Source: an uncultured Collinsella sp.
GTDB taxonomy: Bacteria; Actinomycetota; Coriobacteriia; Coriobacteriales; Coriobacteriaceae
Direction of reading: 5' to 3'
Length of the DNA: 22,958 nt
NCBI GenBank assembly: GCA_902470925.1
Contig: CABRIF010000027.1
Span: 1-22,958 of the forward strand
Positions within the stretch are counted from its first letter, which is position 1, and every line of letters begins with the position of its first letter. The notes beneath the pieces were generated by a model. That model was not told where the DNA came from and made no database searches. It was given only the letters and a program-made list of their open reading frames with translations. Both the position numbers and the translations under genes were made by a program. This document shows, one piece after another, positions 8,035 through 18,600 of the stretch.

Positions 8035-8110
8035 GGGCCGTTAGCTCAGTTGGTAGAGCAGGGGACTTTTAATCCCAAGGTCTAGGGTTCGAACCCCTAA
8101 CGGCCCACCA
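8035..8110 (+). tRNA. tRNA-Lys (anticodon UUU)
   Basis: This is a complete 76-base cloverleaf with an encoded CCA. The acceptor stem pairs GGGCCGT at the start with ACGGCCC at 8100-8106, then A and CCA. The D arm is GCTCAGTTGGTAGAGC. The anticodon loop CTTTTAA has TTT at positions 34-36. The T arm is TAGGGTTCGAACCCCTA. The top pair of the anticodon stem (27-43) is a G-A mismatch. The sequence closely resembles bacterial tRNA-Lys. Confidence 0.97.
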
Positions 8111-8119
8111 TCGCACAGC

Positions 8120-8146
8120 AAGGCCAGACCAGGTGTCTGGCCTTTT
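8120..8146 (+). terminator. Intrinsic terminator of tRNA-Lys
   Basis: A perfect 10-bp stem, AAGGCCAGAC (8120-8129) and GTCTGGCCTT (8135-8144), has a 5-base loop and ends in a TTTT run (8143-8146), 10 bases after the tRNA. Confidence 0.9.
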
Positions 8147-8534
8147 GCATATCCAGGGGCGCAGCCCCCCTTCTGGTCCCATCGTATCTCCCCGGGACGG
8201 GGATGGGCATCGATTCGCCTTTCTGCGCGTTGCCCTAAAGATCTTTCGCGGCCAGGTGTTGTGCGGGCGCCGGTCGCTGCGGTGAGGCCGCTTCGGTGGG
8301 CACTCCATGGCGCAGCGCCCTGGTGCGGCCCCTGCCCGTGCATACCTGTGAACACCCCATGGCGCCGCGTCCGTCTGCGCATAATTTGCGAGGTGAAGCG
8401 AATATTTGCACCCGGTTTCCCGGAACTGGTTGCATACTTTGCCTACCAGCGCACATATAGCATCTCAAACAAGTACAATAACGCACGACCATACGGCCTT
8501 TAAGCCGGTACCGAGAGACCGAGAAGGAGACGAG
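8147..8534 (+). promoter_or_regulatory. 388-base non-coding region with the carA promoter
   Basis: No convincing gene is seen here. It holds two short hairpins: GGGGC/GCCCC at 8156-8168, and a larger one pairing CCCAT-CCCCG (8178-8194) with CGGGG-ATGGG (8198-8207). The G/C content drops from about 8375. That stretch has an AT-centred partial palindrome (8378-8391, CGCATAATTTGCG core), a possible -35 TTGCAT (8430-8435) with CATATA about 18 bases on, and a second possible -10 TACAAT (8474-8479). ACTGGTTGCAT (8425-8435) is repeated upstream of purE. The RBS for carA is AGAAGGAG (8522-8529). No PyrR-type loop or T-box is recognised. Confidence 0.5.
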
Positions 8535-9983
8535 ATGGATTCAAGCCTGACCGGGGCTACGGCTCCCCAGTGCGCAGCAAGCACCAGTCTTGCCCAGCGC
8601 ATCATGGCGGCAACGAGCAAGGGCGCGCAGGCGCCTGCCGTGCTGCTTCTTCACGATGGAACTGCATTTTATGGCCGCGCGTGCGGTGCTGCGGGCACCG
8701 CCACCGGTGAGGTGTGCTTCAACACCTCCCTCGAAGGCTATTTCGAGGTCATGACCGACCCGAGCTACGCCGGCCAAATCGTGACGATGACCTATCCGCA
8801 GATCGGCAACTACGGCATCGACCCCGCGGACGTGCAGAGCGCCAAACCCGCGACGGCGGCAGCGCCCGCCTCGGCCCCCGCGCTGCGCGGCCTGGTGGTG
8901 CGCGATCTGTGCCGCACCCCGTCCAACTGGCGCAGCTCCCAGTCCGTTGCGGCCTACCTGGAGCAGCAAGGCATCGTTGCCATCGAGGGCGTGGACACCC
9001 GTGCGCTCGTGCGTCATCTGCGCGATCATGGCGCCCAGATGGGCATTGTCTCAACCGAGGAGTTCGACCTGGCCAAGCTGGCCGCTCAGCTTGAGGCGGC
9101 GCCCGCGCTGGTGGGGACCAACCTGGTGGAAACGGTCAGCTGTGCCCAGCCCCATAGTTTCACAGCGGCCGATCTGCCGGCATCCCGCGCCTTCGCGCAG
9201 CAGGAGTGCTCGCCGTTCGCCGACGCTCCCGAGCTTTCCGCTCCCGAGCCTTGCGCAGCTCGCAAGCGCGTGGTGGTGTACGACTGCGGCATCAAGCGCG
9301 GCATCCTTGAGGGGCTGGTGCGCGCCGGCTGCGACCTGACGGTTGTGCCCTGGAACACACCGGCCGCAGAGGTGCTGGCGCTCGAGCCCGACGGCGTGTT
9401 TCTCTCCAACGGCCCCGGTGACCCCGATGCCGTCGAGCAGACCTACGAGCAGGTGACGCAGCTTATCGGCAAGGTGCCGCTGTTTGGCATCTGCCTCGGG
9501 CACCAGATGATCAGCCTTGCGTCCGCCGCTGCGATCGAGAAGCTCAAGTTCGGCCACCGCGGTGGTAACCAGCCGGTCATGAACCTGCTGACCCGCCGCG
9601 TGGAGATCACCGCGCAAAACCATGGTTTCGGCCTGGTGTTCCCGAGCCTGGGCGCCCTCGTGCCCGAGCTGTCCGACGGCGTGGCCGAGCATCCCGCCGA
9701 CGGCGACCTGCGCTTCTGGGTTGAGCGCGGCGTGGCTCCCGTGGTGGCAAACGAGCGCTTCGGCCGCATTCGCCTCACCCATGTGAATCTGAACGACGGC
9801 ACCGCCGAGGGCATCCAATTCCTCGATGCGCCGTGCTTCTCGGTTCAGTACCACCCCGAGGCCTCGCCCGGCCCCACCGATTCCCATTACCTGTTCAGCG
9901 CGTTTACCCGGCTGATGGATGGCGACGCCGACTATCTGAACATCGATATCGCAAGCGATCGCTTGCACGGTTGGAAGTTTTAG
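8535..9983 (+). CDS. carA: Carbamoyl-phosphate synthase small (glutaminase) subunit, long form
   Basis: CarA hydrolyses glutamine and passes ammonia to CarB for carbamoyl phosphate, the precursor of pyrimidines and arginine. The N-terminal domain has TGEVCFNTSLEGYFEVMTDPSYAGQIV and YPQIGNYGI. The class I glutamine amidotransferase domain has LSNGPGDPDAVE, FGICLGHQM with nucleophile C320, HVNLNDGTAEG, and QYHPEASPGPTDS with H440 and E442. The triad is intact. At 482 residues it is about 100 longer than usual. The extra sequence is a lead of about 34 residues, a long Ala/Pro-rich linker between domains (about 225-255), an insert between the QNHG and HVNLND motifs, and a short tail after FTRLMDG. 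The ATG at 8535 is supported by AGAAGGAG. CarB follows after 172 bases. Confidence 0.95.
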   Translation: MDSSLTGATAPQCAASTSLAQRIMAATSKGAQAPAVLLLHDGTAFYGRACGAAGTATGEVCFNTSLEGYFEVMTDPSYAGQIVTMTYPQIGNYGIDPADVQSAKPATAAAPASAPALRGLVVRDLCRTPSNWRSSQSVAAYLEQQGIVAIEGVDTRALVRHLRDHGAQMGIVSTEEFDLAKLAAQLEAAPALVGTNLVETVSCAQPHSFTAADLPASRAFAQQECSPFADAPELSAPEPCAARKRVVVYDCGIKRGILEGLVRAGCDLTVVPWNTPAAEVLALEPDGVFLSNGPGDPDAVEQTYEQVTQLIGKVPLFGICLGHQMISLASAAAIEKLKFGHRGGNQPVMNLLTRRVEITAQNHGFGLVFPSLGALVPELSDGVAEHPADGDLRFWVERGVAPVVANERFGRIRLTHVNLNDGTAEGIQFLDAPCFSVQYHPEASPGPTDSHYLFSAFTRLMDGDADYLNIDIASDRLHGWKF

Positions 9984-10155
9984 GTTTTGCAGCCGGATGG
10001 CTTCTGGCGGGTAGGCAACATAACAAGAGCGTAGACGGGTTTTCCAGGTGCTGGAGATCGGCCTGAAGGGGGGCGCACGCCTTGCGTGCTGCGTCCGACG
10101 ATTGAAGGCCGAGGTTCGGCGCCCGGGAAAGCCGCAGGGATGGAGAAGAGAAAAC

Positions 10156-13428
<3,273 letters not shown>

Positions 13429-13490
13429 GGCCCGCGCGCACGCCTTCATGCGCTGGCGACTCTCATGCGCCGCTTGTGAAAAGTCTCACC

Positions 13491-13529
13491 CGGGGCCGGC
13501 ACCGATTGAAGGTGCGGCCCCGCTTTTGT
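13491..13529 (+). terminator. Intrinsic terminator after carB
   Basis: The arms CGGGGCC-G-GCACC (13491-13503) and GGTGC-GGCCCCG (13511-13522) form a 12-bp stem with one bulged G and a GATTGAA loop. CTTTTGTT follows (13523-13530). It lies 62 bases after the carB stop. Confidence 0.9.
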
Positions 13530-13540
13530 TCAGCGCGTAT

Positions 13541-13655
13541 TGAAAACCACGCAACGATTTCACTGAAAATCACGCAATGAAATCGCTGAAAATGACGCAG
13601 CAGAATCACTGAAAACCACGCAACGAAACCTCTGAAAACCACGCAATGGATGCTA
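13541..13655 (+). repeat. Five tandem copies of a 23-bp repeat upstream of the DUF4143 ATPase
   Basis: Five head-to-tail units begin at 13541, 13564, 13587, 13610 and 13633, at an exact 23-base period. The shared core is TGAAAA(C/T)CACGCAA, followed by a more variable CGAAATCAC-like end. Unit 3 has GACGCAGC in place of CACGCAAC. Unit 5 keeps only the first 15 or so bases and runs into the promoter. There are no spacers between units. The array ends at the start of the ATPase promoter and its last unit supplies the likely -35 hexamer (CTGAAA, 13632-13637). It looks like a protein-binding iteron array. Confidence 0.95.
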
Positions 13656-13670
13656 TACTCCCTGGTATAG
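13632..13670 (+). promoter_or_regulatory. Promoter and operator-like dyad of the DUF4143 ATPase gene
   Basis: CTGAAA (13632-13637), 16 bases, then TATACT (13654-13659) fits a sigma70-type promoter. A perfect inverted repeat, CTATAC (13653-13658) and GTATAG (13665-13670) with a 6-base centre, overlaps the -10 box. This is the arrangement expected for an operator that blocks its own promoter. Confidence 0.6.
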
Positions 13671-13690
13671 GGCGAATTTGGAGGATGTCA

Positions 13691-14971
13691 ATGCTGAGGC
13701 AAAACGGGTATAGGGATCGCCTGATCGACGCAAGAATCGAGCGCGCGCTCGATGTATTTGGAGCGGTGTGCGTGGAAGGCCCCAAGTGGTGTGGCAAGAC
13801 CTGGGCAGCGCTCAATGCCTCTCAAAGCGTGTATTACGTTGGCGACCCCGCCGGTAACTTCCAAAACAGGCGTTTGGCAGAGATGGATCCCATGATCGCG
13901 CTTCAAGGCGAGGCTCCTCATCTTGTGGACGAATGGCAGGAGGTGCCAGGAATCTGGGATGCCGTGCGGTTCGAGGTCGACCGTTCACGGGAAAAGGGTC
14001 GATTTCTGCTGAGCGATTCGTCGACGCCGTCGAACAAGGGCGTCATGCATACGGGGACGGGGAGAATCGCCACGTTGCGCATGCATCCGATGTCACTTGC
14101 CGAGTCGGGGGATTCCAGCGCGCAGGTCAGCTTGGCGGGACTGTTTGACGAGGTGCTGTCTCCCGTGCCGACGGGCGATGTCGCTTTGTCCACGCTCGCC
14201 GAGGTCGTGGTGCGTGGCGGTTGGCCGGACAATATTACCGTGCATCCCGATCGGGCAGGTGACGCGGCGCATTCGTACATCGAGCAGATGGTGAGGAGCG
14301 ACGTGAACCGCGTCGATGGTCGTGCGCGGGACCCCCATAAGATGATGCTGCTGCTTAGGTCGCTGGCGAGAAACGAAAGTACGTTGGCGAGCAACGCGAC
14401 GCTCAAGAGAGACATCCGCGAGTTCGATGACGATGATATCTCGGACAATACCGTGTCGGACTATCTGGAAGTCCTCGGACGTATCTTTGCGGTGTACGAG
14501 CAGCCCGCGTTTAACCCGCATATGCGTTCGTCGGTGCGTGTGGGAAAGAAGCCGAAGCGGCACTTGGCCGACCCATCGCTGGCGGCCGCAGCCCTCAATG
14601 CCACGTCGGACCGCCTGATGGGGGACTTGGAAACATTCGGTTTTCTGTTCGAGGCGCTCTGCGAACGGGATCTGATGATTTACGCACAGTCGGCAGGAGG
14701 CTCTCTGTTCCACTACCGGGATGCGCTCAACCGCGAGATCGATGCCGTGGTGGAGCTGCCGGATGGCAGATGGGGAGCGTTCGAGATCAAGCTGGGTGCT
14801 AATCAGATCGACGCCGCGGCGGAGTCGCTGCTGGCGCTCAAACGTGACATGGAGCGCGATCCGCGCGCCCAGCCGCCGGCGATCATGGTGGTTGTCTGCG
14901 GGCTCACATCGTATGCCTACACTCGCCCCGATGGGGTCATGGTCGTGCCCATCACGGCGCTTGGAGCGTAG
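13691..14971 (+). CDS. AAA ATPase with DUF4143 C-terminal domain
   Basis: This 426-residue protein belongs to the DUF4143 ATPase group. Walker A is GPKWCGKT (30-37) and Walker B is HLVDEW (77-82). A STPSNKGVMHTGTGRIATLRMHPMSL segment follows (about 111-136), typical of the family. The C-terminal part has a PD-(D/E)XK-like pattern: D351 in NREIDAVVEL and E365/K367 in FEIKLG. The start is the ATG at 13691, 6 bases after GGAGG (13680-13684); ATGs at 13685 and 13646 are in frame but badly placed. The family is widespread, often strain-variable and of unresolved role. Arg AGA/AGG codons are frequent here (at least nine) and almost absent in the neighbours, a sign of transfer. The gene is flanked by terminators and preceded by five tandem repeats. 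Confidence 0.9.
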   Translation: MLRQNGYRDRLIDARIERALDVFGAVCVEGPKWCGKTWAALNASQSVYYVGDPAGNFQNRRLAEMDPMIALQGEAPHLVDEWQEVPGIWDAVRFEVDRSREKGRFLLSDSSTPSNKGVMHTGTGRIATLRMHPMSLAESGDSSAQVSLAGLFDEVLSPVPTGDVALSTLAEVVVRGGWPDNITVHPDRAGDAAHSYIEQMVRSDVNRVDGRARDPHKMMLLLRSLARNESTLASNATLKRDIREFDDDDISDNTVSDYLEVLGRIFAVYEQPAFNPHMRSSVRVGKKPKRHLADPSLAAAALNATSDRLMGDLETFGFLFEALCERDLMIYAQSAGGSLFHYRDALNREIDAVVELPDGRWGAFEIKLGANQIDAAAESLLALKRDMERDPRAQPPAIMVVVCGLTSYAYTRPDGVMVVPITALGA

Positions 14972-15110
14972 GACGGCGAGCGCCGCCGGGTGGCGAGCGC
15001 GTCGGGCGCGGCGATGTTCTGCACGCCTGCTTGCCGGCGGCATCGTCTTGCATGTGAGCCGCGGAATCGCGCGTGGCGCCCGGCGGCGCTTATGACAATC
15101 GGATGGGATG

Positions 15111-15156
15111 GAAGGGCGGATGTATGCAAGAAGATGGCATCCGCCCTTCTGCTTTT
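15111..15156 (+). terminator. Intrinsic terminator after the DUF4143 gene
   Basis: A perfect 12-bp stem, GAAGGGCGGATG (15111-15122) and CATCCGCCCTTC (15138-15149), has a 15-base loop and is followed by TGCTTTT. It lies 140 bases after the stop. Confidence 0.85.
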
Positions 15157-15230
15157 GCGGCATTCCGGCAATCATCCGATTTGATCAATAGGGTGTCTGA
15201 TATCAAATGAAAAAGAGCGCACTCTGCATA

Positions 15231-15247
15231 GCGCAAATTATTTGCGC
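15231..15247. promoter_or_regulatory. 17-bp palindrome, probable regulator site
   Basis: GCGCAAATTATTTGCGC is a perfect inverted repeat with 7-bp arms around TTA, in the AT-rich region about 185 bases upstream of the GH31 promoter. No T-run follows, and the AT centre suits a DNA-binding dimer more than a terminator. The regulator is unknown. Confidence 0.6.
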
Positions 15248-15337
15248 ACGCATGAAATGCGGGGCATGAGGACCTTCAGAAAATGTTTGCGCCACCAGAG
15301 GTATGCGCATATAAAACCGCTGGTTCTTACTGGTATG

Positions 15338-15349
15338 TGGTATCTACCA
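15338..15349. promoter_or_regulatory. GntR-type operator-like site 1 (TGGTATCTACCA)
   Basis: The 12-bp site has arms TGGTA and TACCA around TC. It has the TGGT-N4-ACCA layout of FadR/HutC-class GntR operators, including DasR/NagR sites. It lies about 83 bases upstream of the candidate -35 box. Confidence 0.55.
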
Positions 15350-15431
15350 GCTAAGAATTCGGTACAAGTCGTTCACACCCTCACCAAGCAACCGTTGGCG
15401 GCTACGAACGCAACCGTTCACCGATAACTGC

Positions 15432-15460
15432 ATGAAACGCGATAAACATGTGACTAGAAT
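15432..15460 (+). promoter_or_regulatory. Candidate promoter of the GH31 gene
   Basis: ATGAAA (15432-15437), 17 bases, then TAGAAT (15455-15460). It is a moderate sigma70-like match placed between the two operator-like sites, giving a leader of about 140 bases. Confidence 0.5.
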
Positions 15461-15507
15461 CCCCCTGATCTCAATTTGAGGTCTGCTGGTAGGTACCAGT
15501 TAGGGGG
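15461..15507 (+). promoter_or_regulatory. Structured leader with operator-like site 2 (TGGTAGGTACCA)
   Basis: CCCCCT (15461-15466) can pair with AGGGGG (15502-15507), enclosing two smaller hairpins: CTCAA-T-TTGAG (15470-15480) and CTGGT-AGGT-ACCAG (15486-15499). The second contains TGGTAGGTACCA (15487-15498), with the same arms as the site at 15338. At the DNA level it lies just downstream of the likely transcription start. Confidence 0.6.
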
Positions 15508-15604
15508 TCCGTTTCGCACGGAAGCGCATGGTGTCGCTGCCCATGTGCCGCGTAGCATGCGTCTGTCGGTGCGCGATGGGACCCATACGAGGAAGGAGTA
15601 TGGG

Positions 15605-18600
15605 TTGGAAAAGAAGTCGATATTCAGTCGAAGGTGGGTGAGGGGAAGCGCGGTGCTCGCCACGGCGGCGCTGTCGCTGGCACTCACGGCTCCCGCGCAG
15701 GCGGCACCCCTGACGGGCGTTGAGTCCGCCGCGGTGAACGCCGAGAACAACTACGTGGTCGACGTGAACTTCGCCGGCGGCATCAAGGGCAAGATTACCT
15801 TCCTCGAGGATGGCATCTTCCGCTACAACGTCGATCCGTCGGGCGAATTCGACGAGTACGCCGTGCCGCGCAGCAAAGATCACGTGGCGAAGATCCAGGC
15901 GCAGCCGGATGCCTCGGACGAGTACTCGCACCCGAAGGCCACGGTGGCCGACAAGGACGGCGCATTCGTGATCTCGGCGGGCGACACTACCATCTCGCTC
16001 GATAAGAAGACCGCCAAGATGACGGTCAAGAGCGGCGATAAGGTTGTGCTCGAAGAGCAGGCCGCGCTCGATCTGAGCGAGTCGTCCACGGTTCAGTCGC
16101 TGGTGAAGCACAGCGGCGAGAACTTCTTCGGTGGCGGCACCCAGAACGGCCGCTTCATCCATACCGGCAACGTCATCAACATCGCCAACGAGTCCAGCTG
16201 GACCGACGGCGGTGTATCCTCGCCGAATCCGTTCTACTGGTCCGATGCCGGCTACGGTGTGCTGCGCAACACGTTCCAGGACGGCAGCTACGACTTCGGC
16301 AAGACCACCGACGGCGTCACCACGGCCACCCACAACGAGAACGAGCTCGACGCATACTACTTCGTGGCTGATGCCGCATCCGGCAAGTCCACGGCGCCGA
16401 TCGCCCAGGACCTGCTCCAGGACTACTTCAAGGTCACCGGCAACCCGGTGCTGCTGCCCGAGTACGCCTTCTATGTGGGCCACCTGAACGCCTGGAACCG
16501 CGACATGTGGTCCGACACGGCGCAGGCCGGCTACAACAGCAAGTGGCAGATCAAGGGCGGCGAGGACTCGAAGGACGCCAACGCCGGCGACATCGAGTAC
16601 GAAAAGGGCGGCACCGGCACCGAGATGCAGGCGAACACCACGGTGGAGACCCTGAACGGCACCGGCCCGAGCGTGGCTACCGACAACATCCCCGAGGGCG
16701 TCACGTTTGACAAGGACTACTCCGCGCAGAGCCGCCTGAACAGCTATCTCGAGAACGACATGCCGCTCGGCTACTTCCTGCCCAACGACGGCTACGGTGC
16801 CGGCTATGGCCAGAACGGCTACAAGATGACCGGCGGCGTGAACGAGGACGGCTCGAGCTCCAAGGAGCGCCTGGCCGCCGTCGACGCGAACATCGCCAAC
16901 CTCAAGACGTTCTCCGACTACGCCAGCAGCAAGGGCGTGGCTACCGGCCTGTGGACCCAGTCCCAGATCACCCCGGATTCCGACCCCAACACGCAGTGGC
17001 AGCTTCTGCGCGACTTCAAGAAGGAGGTCGAGGTTGGCGGCGTGACCACGCTCAAGACCGACGTCGCCTGGGTGGGCCCGGGCTACTCCTTTGCCCTGAA
17101 CGGCACCAAGACCGCCTACGATATCGCCACCAATCCCGAGAACAAGACCGCCACGCGCCCGAACATCATCACGCTTGACGGCTGGGCGGGTACGCAGCGC
17201 TACGCGGGCATCTGGACCGGCGACCAGTCCGGTGGCAACTGGGAGTACATCCGCTTCCACGTGCCCACCTACATCGGCCAGTCGCTGTCGGGCAACCCCA
17301 ACATCGGCTCGGACAACGACGGCATCTGGGGCGGCAACCCGGTCATCGCCACCCGCGATTACCAGTGGAAGTCCTTCGCACCGCTCATGCTCGACATGGA
17401 CGGCTGGGGCTCCTACGTCAAGGCCCCGCAGACCCACGGCGACCCCTACACCGGCATCACGCGCATGTATCTCAAGCTCAAGAGCTCGCTGATGCCCTAC
17501 ATCTACACCACGGCCGCGTCCGCCGCGAACCTCGATACCGGCAACGGCGACGAGGGCCTTCCCATCGTGCGTGCCATCCTGCTGTCTGACGATTCGGACT
17601 ACGCTGCCAGCACGGCCACGCAGTACGAGTACACGCTCGGCGAGGACATCCTGGTGGCCCCGATCGTGGCGAACACCGACGGCGACGACTCCAACGGCGA
17701 GGTGGGTGACGGTGACGACATCCGCAACGGCATCTACCTGCCGGGCGATGAGAACACCATCTGGGTCGACTACTTCACCGGCGATCAGTACCGCGGCGGC
17801 CAGGTGCTCAACAACTTCGACGCCCCGCTGTGGAAGCTGCCCGTGTTCGTGAAGGCCAACGCCATCATCCCGATGTACGAGCCCAACAACAACCCGGCCG
17901 ACATCGACCGCACCATCCGCAACGTCGAGTTCTTCGCCACGAACGGCGAGAACAGCTACACCCAGTACGAGGACGACGGCGTCTTCATCGATTCCGAGCT
18001 CGATACTTCCGATGCCGCCTACGGCACCGAGAACGACGTGAACTACGGCGGCCACGTGTCCACCACGTACACCTCCAAGGTCAACGGCGACAAGGCCACC
18101 TTCACGGCCGAGAAGTCGACGGGCAGCTACACGGGGTACGAGAAGGACCGCACCACGTCCTTCGTGGTCAACGCCTCCAAGGAGCCCGCGTCCGTGGTTG
18201 CCAAGAACGGCGATACGACCCTCAAGCAGAAGAAGGTCACCAGCCAGGAGGAGTTCGACAAGGCCACCCCGGCCGAGGGCGAGTTCATCTACTTCTACAA
18301 CACGAAGCCGAACATGAACTACAACTCCTCGTCTGCGGCTACCGACGCGGTGAAGAAGGAGGGCTTCTCCAGCAAGGAGATCATCACCACCCCGAAGCTG
18401 TACGTGAAGTTCGCCAAGGCCGATGTCCAGGCCAACAAGCAGACCCTCGAGATCACCGGGTTCGAGAACAAGGGCGAGACGCCGTCCGACACCGTTATCG
18501 ATTCCCTCAAGGTTCCTACGCTCAAGCAGCCGAGCGAGGAGGCGGGCGACCTGACCCCCACGAGCTTCCGTCTGAGCTGGGACAAGGTCGACGGCGCATC

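Larger units (their letters stand above)
14972..15604 (+). promoter_or_regulatory. 633-base intergenic and regulatory region before the GH31 gene
   Basis: No gene is supported here; the short open frames lack RBSs and overlap a terminator or palindromes. The first 140 bases are GC-rich and contain the ATPase terminator. From about 15160 the sequence becomes AT-rich and holds, in order: a palindrome at 15231-15247, an operator-like site at 15338-15349, a promoter at 15432-15460, and a folded leader with a second operator-like site at 15487-15498. These are listed separately. Confidence 0.6.

Noticed and set aside
8261..8503. 80-codon open frame upstream of carA
   Set aside because: It overlaps the carA promoter region, lacks an RBS, and has no recognisable features.
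13541..13655. CRISPR array
   Set aside because: The 23-base units are contiguous with no unique spacers, and no cas gene is present.
13646..13685. Earlier in-frame ATGs (13646, 13685) as starts of the DUF4143 ATPase
   Set aside because: 13646 lies upstream of the promoter -10 box, and 13685 touches the RBS with no spacing. The ATG at 13691 has the right distance from GGAGG.
14990..15184. 64-codon open frame after the ATPase gene
   Set aside because: It runs through an intrinsic terminator and has no RBS or protein-like composition.
15242..15427. 61-codon open frame upstream of the GH31 gene
   Set aside because: It has no RBS, starts inside a palindrome, and covers operator-like and AT-rich regulatory sequence.
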